Below, piece after piece: positions 8,260-16,429 of a stretch of 64,000 nt of DNA. Location of the stretch: the NCBI RefSeq assembly GCF_009760405.1, contig NZ_WRPP01000015.1, positions 1 to 64,000 of the forward strand, given 5' to 3'. Each line of letters begins with the position of its first letter. Position 1 is the first letter of the stretch. The notes beneath the pieces are model-generated. The model was not told the DNA's origin. It was given only the letters and a program-made list of their open reading frames with translations, and did no database searches. The position numbers and the translations under genes are program-made. The DNA comes from Nocardia terrae (GTDB lineage Bacteria > Actinomycetota > Actinomycetes > Mycobacteriales > Mycobacteriaceae).

Positions 8260-8949
8260 TCAGGCCGACAAACCGATGAAGTCGGCCATGGCTTCCATCG
8301 CGTAGGCGACGAACGGCCCGGCCGGATCCATGCTGTTGTCGAGCTGGCCGAACAGTTCGAAGGTCACCATGCCGAACAGCTGGGTCAGTGCGATGAATGC
8401 CCGCGCCACCGCTGGTTCCGGCAAGCCGGGAGCGATCATGGCCGCGATGTTCGCGGATTGGGCCGACAGGTCCGGGGTCAGCGCATCGCCGGGAACGCTC
8501 AGCGTCCCTGCCTCCCAGGCGCGGTGCACGATCTGCAGCATCGCGATCGGCGCGCGCGAGGCCGGGCCGATGGTGGTCTCCGGTGCGTGATATCCCGGCA
8601 CCGGGGATCCGTACACCAGTGCGTATTCGTGCGGGTGCGCGATCGCCCAGTCGCGCACGGCATTCGATGCGGCGAGGAACTGCGCGCGGGGGGTTTCCGC
8701 GTTGGCCACGGCGCGTTCGGCGGTGTCGCCGAGGGCGTTGTAGGCCTCGATGATCAGTGCGGTCAGCAGTTCGTCGCGACTCGGGAAGTAGCGGTAGAGC
8801 GCCGAACTCACCATGCCCAGCTCGCGGGCGATCGCACGCAGGGACAGCGCGGGGGCGCCCGATTCGGCGAGTTGGCGGCGGGCGGCGTCGGTGATCTCGC
8901 GGGTGATCTCGGCTCGGGCCCGTGCGCGGGCGGTCCGGGGAACGCTCAT
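8260..8949 (-). CDS. TetR-family regulator divergent from a Ddn-type reductase
   Basis: This 229-aa TetR protein has the HTH LSLRAIARELGMVSSALYRYFPSRDEL (about residues 40-67) and a TetR_C-like ligand domain ending in MEAMADFIGLSA. The start MSVPRTARAR at 8949 is preferred because the longer frame (to 9039) would cover both operator-like dyads. It is divergent from the Ddn-type gene at 9078. Two perfect AGAGC-N3-GCTCT palindromes in the 128-bp gap are the likely binding sites. It converges with the DUF4873 gene 6 bp away. Confidence 0.88.
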   Translation of the reverse strand: MSVPRTARARARAEITREITDAARRQLAESGAPALSLRAIARELGMVSSALYRYFPSRDELLTALIIEAYNALGDTAERAVANAETPRAQFLAASNAVRDWAIAHPHEYALVYGSPVPGYHAPETTIGPASRAPIAMLQIVHRAWEAGTLSVPGDALTPDLSAQSANIAAMIAPGLPEPAVARAFIALTQLFGMVTFELFGQLDNSMDPAGPFVAYAMEAMADFIGLSA

Positions 8950-8989
8950 CCGGACAGTGTGCCACGAATCGGAACACCGCAATATTTCG

Positions 8990-9002
8990 AGAGCAGTGCT
9001 CT
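8990..9002. promoter_or_regulatory. TetR operator, copy 1
   Basis: The perfect palindrome AGAGC-agt-GCTCT lies 40 bp upstream of the TetR start. A TTGACT hexamer, a possible -35 box for the plus-strand gene, begins inside its last base at 9002. Confidence 0.65.
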
Positions 9003-9040
9003 TGACTTTGCGTCGACGATGCGAGCACACTGTTCTCAAC

Positions 9041-9057
9041 AGAGAGCACCGCTCTCT
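9041..9057. promoter_or_regulatory. TetR operator, copy 2
   Basis: The perfect palindrome AGAGAGC-acc-GCTCTCT contains the same AGAGC-N3-GCTCT core as the copy at 8990. It lies 20 bp upstream of the Ddn-type gene start, where binding would block transcription. The paired sites make autoregulation plus repression of the divergent gene likely. Confidence 0.7.
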
Positions 9058-9077
9058 AAGACTCGAAGGAAGTCGTC

Positions 9078-9533
9078 ATGGACACCCACACCGCAGCCAC
9101 CCGCTACATCGGCCCGACGGGCATGGACCCGATCTTCAACCGGATCGCCAACTGGCTTCCCAAGCTCGGGATCGACGTGGCGGGCGGGCGGCTGCTGGCC
9201 GTGCGCGGGCGCAAGTCCGGGGAATGGCGGACCACCCTCGTCAACGTCCTGACCACCGACGACGGCAATCGGTACCTGGTCGCGCCGCGCGGCCACACCC
9301 AGTGGGTCCGCAACCTCCGCGTCGCGGGGGCCGGGGAGATCCGGCTCGGGCGCAAGGTCGAGGCATTCACCGCCACCGAAGTCGCTGATGCCGACAAGAT
9401 CCCGGTTCTGCGGGCTTACCTCGACCGCTGGGGCTGGGAAGTCGGGCGGTTCTTCGAGGGCGTCACCCAGGACGCCACCGACGCCGAACTCGCGGACATC
9501 GCGCCGGGGTTTCCCGTTTTCCGGCTGGCCTGA
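9078..9533 (+). CDS. Ddn-type nitroreductase (deazaflavin-dependent family)
   Basis: This 151-aa protein belongs to the nitroreductase/deazaflavin-dependent oxidoreductase family (split beta-barrel, as in mycobacterial Ddn). Family features are the block LLAVRGRKSGEWRTTLVNVL (about residues 39-58), RYLVAPRGHTQWVRNLRVAG, and the closing helix. Such proteins bind F420H2, FMN or similar cofactors and reduce quinones or xenobiotics; substrate and cofactor are not determined here. It starts at ATG 9078 after GAAGGA. It is probably repressed by the divergent TetR protein. Confidence 0.85.
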   Translation: MDTHTAATRYIGPTGMDPIFNRIANWLPKLGIDVAGGRLLAVRGRKSGEWRTTLVNVLTTDDGNRYLVAPRGHTQWVRNLRVAGAGEIRLGRKVEAFTATEVADADKIPVLRAYLDRWGWEVGRFFEGVTQDATDAELADIAPGFPVFRLA

Positions 9534-9612
9534 TCATTGCGCACCCCGGGCATCCCGGCGGGATGAATCAGTACCGCTCGTGTGTCCCGGCGCGCCTAGA
9601 AAAAGAGACAAA

Positions 9613-9642
9613 ACAGCCCCGTGGATTCCGTCACGGGGCTGT
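9613..9642. terminator. Intrinsic terminator, probably bidirectional
   Basis: An 11-bp perfect stem, ACAGCCCCGTG / CACGGGGCTGT, encloses an 8-nt loop. On the minus strand it is followed by TTTTGTCTCTTTTT, a good U-tract for the ArsC-like gene ending at 9740. On the plus strand it can close the Ddn-type transcript. Confidence 0.8.
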
Positions 9643-9739
9643 CGTCGTCAGTTTTCAAGATCAACATGCAATGAGGGGCGGAATTTGTCCGGGTCGCGTT
9701 CCTGAGTGCATGTTGGTCTTGGTTGGTAGGTGTTGTGGG

Positions 9740-10102
9740 TCAGCGGAGTTCGTTGAGGGTGTCCTCGTCGCGGGCGAGGTAGGCGCGGCCGTCGGCGGTG
9801 AAGACGATGGGGCGTTGGATGAGGCGGGGGTGGGTGGCGAGAGCCTCGATCCAGCGGTCGCGGTCGGCGGGGGTCCTGCCCCACTTCGAGATGCCCAGTT
9901 CCTTGGCTTCTGCCTCGGCGGTGCGGGTGATCTGCCAGGGCTCGAGGCCGAGTTTGGTCAGGGCCGAGCGGATTTCGGCTTCCGAGGGCGGGTTGTCGAG
10001 GTAGCGGCGTTCGGTGTAGTCGGCGCCGGTTTCCTCGAGGACACTCTTGGCGGCACGGCTCTTGGAGCACTGCGGGTTGTGCCAGATTTCGGTCGCTGCC
10101 AT
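9740..10102 (-). CDS. ArsC/YfgD-type reductase (thioredoxin fold)
   Basis: This 120-aa protein has the ArsC fold. The N-terminal WHNPQCSKSRAAK carries the redox-active Cys13 in the C-S-K-S-R loop, and the C-terminal block HPRLIQRPIVFTADGRAYLARD is typical. It is closest in appearance to the arsenate reductase/YfgD group. There is no arsR, arsB or acr3 gene nearby, so an arsenic role is not supported by context, and a general thiol or unknown reductase role is equally possible. It stands alone: 24 bp downstream of the next minus-strand gene and ended by the hairpin at 9613-9642. Confidence 0.85.
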   Translation of the reverse strand: MAATEIWHNPQCSKSRAAKSVLEETGADYTERRYLDNPPSEAEIRSALTKLGLEPWQITRTAEAEAKELGISKWGRTPADRDRWIEALATHPRLIQRPIVFTADGRAYLARDEDTLNELR

Positions 10103-10126
10103 GGGCTCCAGCCTAGGGCGAGCGCC

Positions 10127-11632
10127 TCAGACCCAGTCGACGACCCAGCGGTAGGGGCGCATCCAGTACAGGCCGCCCTCGGGGACGGGGTGGCCCCAGC
10201 GCTGTTCAGCCTGGGTGAGCTGCCAGCGGTATTCGGGGGCGGGTTCGCCATTGTGGATCTCGAGCAAGTGGCGGCGCCAGGTGTTGATCATGGCGGGCAC
10301 GACCTGCGGGTCGTTCTCGTAGGCCCACTCCACGTTTCGGGTCATGAGCGCGTCGACGGCGTGGTTGGCGGCGTTCGGGTCGCCGGTGCTCAGCGAGTGC
10401 AGGAACGCGGCGACCAGGTTGTAGGCGATGGCGTCGTGGACGGAGGTCTGCCCGTTCTCGAGCGACCAGATACCCAGGTAGGTGGGGCCCTGCTCGTCGA
10501 CCCATACCGAATGCGCCTCCCCGACACGGTTGTCGAAGATCAGGGCGGTGAGCATGCCGAGGGTGGCCTTGCCCATGATGAGCGGGTCGGGGCGGCCGGT
10601 GCCGATGGCGTCGTCGATGAGTGCCCGGTAGGCGGCCGCGGCGATGCCGGGACGGTTGGCGTCCATGAGGGCGTCGGCGGTCTCGCCGCCGGCGATCTGT
10701 TCGGGGGGCGGCTGCTGTGGGCCGGGTGCGGCGGGCGGGAGGCCGTCACCGACTGGCAGGTACTGGGTCTGCATGGAATCGGCGGGGCTGGGGGCCTCCG
10801 GCAGCGGCGCGCCGTTGCCGAGCGGGTAGGGCGCGGCGTTCGCGGGCGGGTAGGGCGCGGCATTCGCGGGCGGGTAGGGCGCGGCGCTGGCGGGCGGTTC
10901 GGCGGCGGCGCCCTCGCTCAGCGGGTCGGAGAGCGGAACTCCGTTGCCGAGCGGGTCGGCCAGATCGAGGTTGACGGCGAGCGGGCCTTGCAGGGCGGGT
11001 GCGCTCTGCAGATATTCCAGTGCGACCCGGGCGAATTCGTTGTCCTGGCTCTCGAGCCATTCGCGACCGGCCCGCAGGGTGTCGATCAGGTGCCCGCCGA
11101 CGCCCTGTTCGATGGCCGCGCACAGCGCGTAGTAGCCGTAGCCGCGGTAGTCGTCGTGGCCGACGCCCTCGGTGATCAGCAGCTGGGCGTATCTGCTTGC
11201 CAGGTCGTGTCTTTCGAGGTCGCCCAGCAGGGTGCAGGCGGTCATGGCGGCCATCAGCACTTCGGAGTGTTCGCCGTGCGCGCGTCTGAGTTCGATGCAG
11301 CGGTCGGCCATGATGACGGCGCTGTCGGGGAGTTCCTGCTGGGTGGCGGCCTCGACGGCCATCGAGTACATGGTGGCCATGGTGGCGGGCGGGATGTCGG
11401 CCGGGAATCGGGCCGGTCCGTGTTCGGCCAGGTGCAGGGCCTGGGCGTAATCGCCCGCGGCGAAGGCGGATCGGAAGCGGTAGGACACGATCCAGCCGTA
11501 ATCCTTGGGTTCGGGCGCCACGACCAGGCCGTCGTCGAACGCCGCCAACCGTGCCAGCGCCTCCTGCGCCAGCCCGGCTTCCAGCATGCCGCTCGCGTCG
11601 TTCATCACTTCGACGAACGCATTTCGATCCAT
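10127..11632 (-). CDS. Helical-repeat hypothetical protein with Pro/Ala-rich linker
   Basis: This 501-aa cytoplasmic protein is not recognised as a named family. Residues 1-225 are alpha-helical with TPR-like periodicity (AGLAQEALARLAAFDDGL, AAGDYAQALHLAEHGP, and similar). A low-complexity linker near 230-320 is rich in Ala, Pro and Asn, with the repeated AAPYPPAN motif. Residues 330-500 return to helices and end in a Trp/Tyr-rich tail (MRPYRWVVDWV). There is no signal peptide or membrane segment. It could be a scaffold or secretion-related chaperone of actinobacterial type, but this is not supported by context. Two palindromes lie upstream of its start. Confidence 0.75.
   Translation of the reverse strand: MDRNAFVEVMNDASGMLEAGLAQEALARLAAFDDGLVVAPEPKDYGWIVSYRFRSAFAAGDYAQALHLAEHGPARFPADIPPATMATMYSMAVEAATQQELPDSAVIMADRCIELRRAHGEHSEVLMAAMTACTLLGDLERHDLASRYAQLLITEGVGHDDYRGYGYYALCAAIEQGVGGHLIDTLRAGREWLESQDNEFARVALEYLQSAPALQGPLAVNLDLADPLGNGVPLSDPLSEGAAAEPPASAAPYPPANAAPYPPANAAPYPLGNGAPLPEAPSPADSMQTQYLPVGDGLPPAAPGPQQPPPEQIAGGETADALMDANRPGIAAAAYRALIDDAIGTGRPDPLIMGKATLGMLTALIFDNRVGEAHSVWVDEQGPTYLGIWSLENGQTSVHDAIAYNLVAAFLHSLSTGDPNAANHAVDALMTRNVEWAYENDPQVVPAMINTWRRHLLEIHNGEPAPEYRWQLTQAEQRWGHPVPEGGLYWMRPYRWVVDWV
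10824..10895 (-). repeat. Three copies of a 24-nt in-frame tandem repeat
   Basis: The motif GGGTAGGGCGCGGC recurs at 10824, 10848 and 10872 (period 24) inside the hypothetical gene and encodes repeats of the AAPYPPAN octapeptide. Since 24 nt is a whole number of codons, copy-number change would alter linker length without a frameshift. Confidence 0.85.
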
Positions 11633-11736
11633 GGCCTACTCGCCTTCCCGCATATGTCAGCCCCGGATCGTATGACCGCACCACCACCGCGCGCGGCCAG
11701 TGAGGTAAAGGTCATAGTTTCAACCCACCCCACATG

Positions 11737-11776
11737 ACCACGCGTGGTTGCTCGCGTGGCACGTTGTGTCACAACG
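11737..11776. promoter_or_regulatory. Two palindromes upstream of the helical-repeat gene
   Basis: ACCACGCGTGGT (11737-11748) is a perfect 12-bp palindrome. CGTTGTG-T-CACAACG (11762-11776) is a perfect dyad 13 bp further on. They lie 105-144 bp upstream of the start at 11632 and do not fall in a gene, so they are candidate regulator sites. No cognate regulator is evident. Confidence 0.5.
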
Positions 11777-11907
11777 GTATTCCCGCACCGTGACCCGAAC
11801 CCGCCTCCCTGCGGGCAATCTCGCGTCACGACCGATCCGTTCTGCCCCCAATCTAACGACAACGCGCCCGCCCGACACGTATCCACCCCTCGGCGCGTCG
11901 GACTTCC

Positions 11908-12115
11908 TCACAGTGCGATGATGCGCACCGCATCGCCACACAGGGCCCGCATATCCGCTGGATCCGAGGTCATCAGGACCACCCGGCCGCGGTTGCCGCA
12001 TCGCCAGTGGCCAACACCGCGTCGATGGCGTATTTGCGACCGCGCAGCCCGTTTTCGGAAAGCAGCCGGGAAGCGGCTCGCGCCATTTCCTCGGCCACCA
12101 AGCCCGAGAGCCGGG
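11908..12115 (-). pseudogene. VapC-like PIN-domain toxin remnant
   Basis: The minus strand carries two pieces of a PIN domain in different frames. The first, GLVAEEMARAASRLLSENGL then RGRKYAIDAVLA, runs down from about 12115. The second, GRVVLMTSDPADMRALCG then VRIIAL, ends in TGA at 11908-11910. The conserved PIN acidic residues occur in YAIDAV and TSDPAD. The frame changes between them around 11990-12010, and the N-terminal half is absent: the XRE gene now abuts. No partner antitoxin gene is left. This is a decayed toxin gene, recognised from the typical C-terminal motif order. Confidence 0.7.
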
Positions 12116-12895
12116 TCAGAGGACCGGGAGGATGGTGCCCGGGTCGGGGGTGAAGGTGACGATGCGCTGACGGGGGTCGCCGGGGAGTTCGAGGTTTTCG
12201 TAGGAGAAGCTGAGGTCGCCGGAGTGGGGGTGGCGGATGAGTTTGCCGCCGTGGGTGCGCAGTTCGACGTCGCCGGTGGGCCAGAGGGCCGCGAATTCCG
12301 TGCTGCCGGTGGCGAGTTCGTCGATGAGGGCGAGGGTGGCGGGGTCGTTCGGGTACAGGCCCGCGACGCGGCGCAGCTGGGCGACCGTGGCCGCGGCGAC
12401 GTCGTCCCAGTCGCGGTAGAAGTCGTGGGCGGCGGGGTCGAAGAACAGTGCGCGGGCCATGTTCTTGTCGGCCATGTCGCCGAAGACGTAGTGGGCGAGG
12501 GGGTTCGCGGCCAGGACGTCGAACAGGTCGGTGATGACCACCGCGGGGGCCTTGTCGATGAGATCGAGCATGCGCAGCAGTTCGGGGCGGGGCGCGGGGG
12601 CCGCGGTTTCGAGGATGCGGGGCGGGTGCGCGAGGGCGTGCAGGTGCTCGGTTTCGATGGGATTGAGCCGCAGGGCCGTTGCCAGCGATTCGAGTACTTC
12701 GGGCGACGGGTTGGCGGCGCGGCGCTGTTCCAGGCGTTGGTAGTACTCGGCGCTGATGCCGGCCAGGTGGGCCAGTTCGGATCGGCGCAGGCCGGGGACG
12801 CGGCGCAGGCCCGAGGGCGGCAGGCCCGACTCTTGCGGATCCACCCGCGCTCGCCGGGACTTCAGGAATTCCGCCAGGTCCTCACGCACTGCCAT
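12116..12895 (-). CDS. XRE-family regulator with MmyB-like ligand domain
   Basis: This 259-aa protein has an N-terminal helix-turn-helix (LRRSELAHLAGISAEYYQRLEQ, about residues 36-57) followed by the MmyB/MltR-like PAS-type domain typical of actinobacterial regulators (VITDLFDVLAANPLAHYVFGD and WDDVAAATVAQLRRVAGLYPND). The ATG at 12895 is preferred over the longer frame, which would run into the divergent gene. It is divergent from the CMD/NTF2 pair, which it probably controls, as is common for this regulator class. Its 3' end abuts the VapC remnant. Confidence 0.88.
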   Translation of the reverse strand: MAVREDLAEFLKSRRARVDPQESGLPPSGLRRVPGLRRSELAHLAGISAEYYQRLEQRRAANPSPEVLESLATALRLNPIETEHLHALAHPPRILETAAPAPRPELLRMLDLIDKAPAVVITDLFDVLAANPLAHYVFGDMADKNMARALFFDPAAHDFYRDWDDVAAATVAQLRRVAGLYPNDPATLALIDELATGSTEFAALWPTGDVELRTHGGKLIRHPHSGDLSFSYENLELPGDPRQRIVTFTPDPGTILPVL

Positions 12896-12986
12896 GCCCG
12901 AAGTCTGGCACAGCGTGGGTGGCCCTGGGAGTACGAGGCACGGCGTGCACTGGTTGCGGATTCGCGGGCCGAGCAGGCTGTGAATC

Positions 12987-13394
12987 ATGAACGAGAGATT
13001 CCAGCGGGGAGCGGCCCGCCAGGCCGAGCTCGGAGGGCCGGGAGGCATCCGGGGCCGGGTCTATGGCCAGCTGGCCGATATCGCACCGGATCTGCACCGC
13101 TTCGCCGTCGAATTCGCCTACGGCGACATCCATTCCAGGCCCGGACTGGATGCCGGTCGCCGCGAACTGGTGATCATCGGCGCGCTCATCGCGCTCGGTG
13201 ACACCCGGCCGCAGCTCGAGGCCCATCTCGGGTCCGCGCTGAATGCCGGTGTGACACCGGGCGAGATCGTCGAAGCGGTCCTGCAGGCCCTCCCCTACGC
13301 GGGATTTCCCCGCGTGCTCTCCGCCATGACCGTCGCCCGCGGCGTGCTCGCCGCGCGCGATCTGCTACCCCTCACCGATTCCATTGCACAGTAG
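12987..13394 (+). CDS. Carboxymuconolactone decarboxylase (CMD) family protein
   Basis: This 135-aa protein has the CMD/AhpD-like all-alpha domain: RVYGQLADIAPDLHRFAVEFAYG, RELVIIGALIALGD, then LNAGVTPGEIVEAVLQALPYAGFPR. The HxxC/CxxC catalytic cysteines of AhpD peroxidases are absent: there is no Cys in the protein. It therefore belongs to the non-peroxidase branch, with an unknown substrate. The start ATG lies 91 bp from the divergent XRE regulator. The next gene follows after 10 bp and is probably cotranscribed. Confidence 0.85.
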   Translation: MNERFQRGAARQAELGGPGGIRGRVYGQLADIAPDLHRFAVEFAYGDIHSRPGLDAGRRELVIIGALIALGDTRPQLEAHLGSALNAGVTPGEIVEAVLQALPYAGFPRVLSAMTVARGVLAARDLLPLTDSIAQ

Positions 13395-13404
13395 GAGAAT
13401 TGAC

Positions 13405-13878
13405 ATGAACGCCACCGCTCAGCAGCGCGCCGACATCATCGAGGCCGCCACTCGCCTGTTCTGGTACATCGACATCAGCGATTGGGACAGCTTCCCGAGC
13501 GTGTTCGCCGACGAGGTGACCCTGGACTATTCGAGCATCTGGGGCGGCGAGCCCAGCACCGTCACCCCGGCGCTCGTCCGCGCCGACTGGGAGAAGTTCA
13601 TCGGAAGCTTCGACGCCACACAGCATCTGCTCGGCAACCACCTGGTCACCGTGGACGGCGACCGCGCCGAACTGACCGCGGTCTTCCAGGCGGTCCACTT
13701 CCTGGCCAACCGGTTCGGTTCGCCGCGCTGGACGCTCGGCGGCCTCTACCGCATCGGACTGCGCCTGGTGGAGGGCGAATGGAAGATCGATCGCGTGGTG
13801 ATGACCGCACAGTGGGCCGACGGCAACAAGGACATCATGACCCTGGCCTCGGGAGGGCAGCGACCGGAGACCGTTTAG
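13405..13878 (+). CDS. NTF2-like (SnoaL-type) small protein
   Basis: This 157-aa protein has the NTF2-like cone fold: the start AQQRADIIEAATRLFWYIDI, an aromatic strand set (VTLDYSSIWGG), the central FDATQHLLGNHLVTVDGD, and the final IDRVVMTAQWADGNKD. Such proteins act as small isomerases, hydratases or ligand binders. ATG 13405 has AGGAGA 7 nt upstream and is preferred over 13384. It is cotranscribed with the CMD gene and is followed by the promoter region of the HelR-type gene. Confidence 0.82.
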   Translation: MNATAQQRADIIEAATRLFWYIDISDWDSFPSVFADEVTLDYSSIWGGEPSTVTPALVRADWEKFIGSFDATQHLLGNHLVTVDGDRAELTAVFQAVHFLANRFGSPRWTLGGLYRIGLRLVEGEWKIDRVVMTAQWADGNKDIMTLASGGQRPETV

Positions 13879-13943
13879 GGATTCGAGGAAGAAGGAATGG
13901 AGAGGATCGTCGTTCTCTCCCCTTCAACCATATAACACAGTGG

Positions 13944-13963
13944 GGGGCTTGCCACAAGGCCCC
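13944..13963 (+). promoter_or_regulatory. Rifamycin-associated element (RAE)-like inverted repeat
   Basis: GGGGCTTGCCACAAGGCCCC is an inverted repeat that agrees at 18 of 20 positions with the RAE as I recall it (GGGGCTTGCGGCAAGGCCCC form). The RAE is the conserved element upstream of actinobacterial rifamycin-inducible resistance genes (rph, arr, rox, helR). It lies 94 bp before the GTG of the HelR-type gene. The match is seen directly; the regulatory role is inferred from family knowledge. Confidence 0.8.
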
Positions 13964-14057
13964 GGTAATGGCGCACAATCGCTGACCTAAGGCCGCAACC
14001 TGCGGAAATGGTGTCCGCAGCGGGCGGGGACGGCCAAGCGGGAAGGTGTGGTGCCGG

Positions 14058-16250
14058 GTGACCGATCAGGGGTATGAGAACGAGCTGCGCTCGGAGCGGG
14101 AGTACGTGGCCGGGCTGTACGAGCGGCTCGACGCCGAGCGCGCGCGGGTGAAGGGCCGCTACAACGAGACGCTGACCGTGCGCGGCAATGCCACGGTGCT
14201 GGTGGAGCGCGATGCCGAGGCACGGGTGCTGGCCCGCGAGATCAGGCGGCTGGGCGTGGCCGACAACGGCTTGTGCTTCGGGCGGCTCGACAGCGTGACC
14301 GGCGAGCATTCCTACATCGGCCGCATCGGAATCTTCGACGAGGCGAACGAATTCGAACCGCTGCTGATGGATTGGCGGGCCCCGGCGGCCCAGGCGTTCT
14401 ACATCGCGACGGCCGCGAGCCCGGAGAACATGCGCCGCCGTCGCCAGTTCCACACGCGCGGGCGGGAAGTGACCGACTTCACCGACGAGGTCTTCGGCCG
14501 CCCCGGTGACGGCGAGCGCGGTGACGCGGCATTGCTCGCGGCGGTCAACGCGCCGCGCGGCGAGGGCATGCGCGACATTGTGGCAACCATTCAGGCCGAA
14601 CAGGATCGGATCATCCGCCTCGATCACCCGGGCGTGCTGGTGATCGAGGGCGGACCCGGCACCGGCAAGACGGTGGTGGCGCTGCACCGGGTGGCGTATC
14701 TCCTCTACACCCAGCGCGAGCAGATGGAACGCAACGGAGTGCTCGTGGTCGGCCCGAACAAGGCCTTCCTGAAGCACATCGGGCGGGTGCTGCCGTCGCT
14801 GGGTGAGACGAACGTGGTGTTCACCACGACCGGCGAACTCATGCCCGGACTGCAGGTGACCGCCGAGGACACTCCGGAGGCGGCGCGGCTCAAGGGCTCG
14901 CTGAAGATCCTCGACGTCCTCGAGGCGGCCGTCGCGGATCGGCAGCGGGTGCCGCGGGAGCCGATCTCGCTCGAATTGACCGATGTCACAGTGCGAATCG
15001 ACGCCGATATCGCGGGCTGGGCGCGGGAGGAGGCGCGCGCGAGCGGGCGGCCGCACAACGAGGCCCGTCCCGCGTTCCTCGAGGTCCTCACCTGGGCGCT
15101 GACCGAACGCGCCATCGCCCGCATCGGCAAGGGCTGGCTGACCCGCGACGACCGCGAGGCGTGGGAGAACATGCGCACCGACCTGCGCGGCGAGCTCGCC
15201 GAACACGAGGGTTTCCGGGCCGCGATCGAGGACCTGTGGCCGACCCTGGAGCCCGAAGAGCTGCTGGCGGAACTGCTTTCGTCCACCGACCGCCTGCGCG
15301 CGGCCGGTGCGAGCCAGGCCCTCTACCGTGAAGACGGTGCGGCCTGGACCATCTCGGACATCCCGCTCCTCGACGAGCTGACCGACCTGCTGGGCCGCGA
15401 CACCACCGCCGAGCAGGCCGCCGCAGAACGCGAGCGAAAAGCCCAGGCCGCCTACGCCGAAGGCGTTCTGGATCTGCTGGTGAACCGCGCCGACCACATG
15501 GACGACGAGGACCACCTCTTCGCCACCGACCTCCTCTACGGCGAGGACCTGGCCGAACGCTTCGTCGAACGCGACACTCGCGAACTCGCCGAACGCGCTG
15601 CGTCCGACCGCGATTGGACCTACCGCCACATCGTCGTGGACGAGGCCCAAGAGCTCTCGCAGATGGACTGGCGAGTCCTGATGCGACGCTGCCCCAGCCA
15701 CTCCTTCACCGTGGTGGGCGACCTCGCCCAACGCAGCTCCCCCGCGGGCGCCACCTCCTGGGCCGCGATGCTGGACCCCTATGTCCCCGGCCGCTGGCTC
15801 TACCGCTCCCTGACCGTCAACTACCGCACCCCGGCCGAAATCATGGCGATAGCGGCCGGGGTCCTGGCCGACTTCGCTCCCGACGTCCAACCCCCGGAGT
15901 CGGTCCGCGCCTGCGGCGTCCAACCGTGGTCCCGCCGACTGCCCGTCGACGAGATGCCCTCGGCCATCGAGGAATTCATCCGCGACGAGGCGGCACGCGA
16001 GGGCACCAGCATCGTGATCGGCCCACCCGGCATGCCGGGCACCGTCCCCGCCTCCCAAACCAAGGGCCTCGAATTCGACGCCGTCCTGGTGGTCGACCCC
16101 GACCACATCCTCGCCGAGGGCCCCCGCGGCGCGGCCGAACTCTACGTCGCCCTGACCCGCGCCACCCAACGCCTCGGCGTCCTACATGGAACCCCGCTCC
16201 CGCAATCCCTCAGCGCTCTGCACCCGGCCGACCGTGCCATGTCGAAGTAG
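14058..16250 (+). CDS. helR: HelD/HelR-type RNA polymerase-associated ATPase
   Basis: This is a 730-aa SF1 (UvrD/Rep-like) ATPase of the HelD group, which binds RNA polymerase and releases stalled complexes. The HelR subgroup displaces rifamycins from the enzyme. The N-terminal helical hairpin (residues 1-60, GYENELRSEREYVAGLYERL) is the arm that enters the polymerase secondary channel. Walker A is GGPGTGKT with K204, Walker B is VVDEAQELS with D528/E529, and motif IV is NYRTPAEIM. I chose GTG 14058 (VTDQGYENE), 11 nt after GGAAGG; GTG 14046 is the alternative. The RAE upstream favours the HelR assignment, so expression should be rifamycin-induced. No other rifamycin-modifying gene is in the window. 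Confidence 0.85.
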   Translation: MTDQGYENELRSEREYVAGLYERLDAERARVKGRYNETLTVRGNATVLVERDAEARVLAREIRRLGVADNGLCFGRLDSVTGEHSYIGRIGIFDEANEFEPLLMDWRAPAAQAFYIATAASPENMRRRRQFHTRGREVTDFTDEVFGRPGDGERGDAALLAAVNAPRGEGMRDIVATIQAEQDRIIRLDHPGVLVIEGGPGTGKTVVALHRVAYLLYTQREQMERNGVLVVGPNKAFLKHIGRVLPSLGETNVVFTTTGELMPGLQVTAEDTPEAARLKGSLKILDVLEAAVADRQRVPREPISLELTDVTVRIDADIAGWAREEARASGRPHNEARPAFLEVLTWALTERAIARIGKGWLTRDDREAWENMRTDLRGELAEHEGFRAAIEDLWPTLEPEELLAELLSSTDRLRAAGASQALYREDGAAWTISDIPLLDELTDLLGRDTTAEQAAAERERKAQAAYAEGVLDLLVNRADHMDDEDHLFATDLLYGEDLAERFVERDTRELAERAASDRDWTYRHIVVDEAQELSQMDWRVLMRRCPSHSFTVVGDLAQRSSPAGATSWAAMLDPYVPGRWLYRSLTVNYRTPAEIMAIAAGVLADFAPDVQPPESVRACGVQPWSRRLPVDEMPSAIEEFIRDEAAREGTSIVIGPPGMPGTVPASQTKGLEFDAVLVVDPDHILAEGPRGAAELYVALTRATQRLGVLHGTPLPQSLSALHPADRAMSK

Positions 16251-16320
16251 GACCCGGACCACGCCCGGCGGGTAGGAAGGGTTCACCGCCTGATGTCGCC
16301 GATGACGACCGACATCACCC

Positions 16321-16349
16321 CTTGTCCGCCTGACACTCGAGCGGACAAG
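16321..16349 (+). terminator. Hairpin downstream of helR
   Basis: A 9-bp perfect inverted repeat, CTTGTCCGC / GCGGACAAG, encloses an 11-nt loop 71 bp after the helR stop. There is no U-tract, so it is a candidate terminator or 3' stability hairpin only. Confidence 0.5.
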
Positions 16350-16429
16350 CGGGCGAGGACAGGACCGACCTACCTCGGATCCCGGCGGTCGATGTGGCTA
16401 CTGCCCGAGGTCGCCTTCGGCGTGCTGGC

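Noticed and set aside
10824..10895. 24-nt repeats as a CRISPR-like array
   Set aside because: They are contiguous, without spacers, and lie inside a coding frame encoding a Pro/Ala-rich linker.
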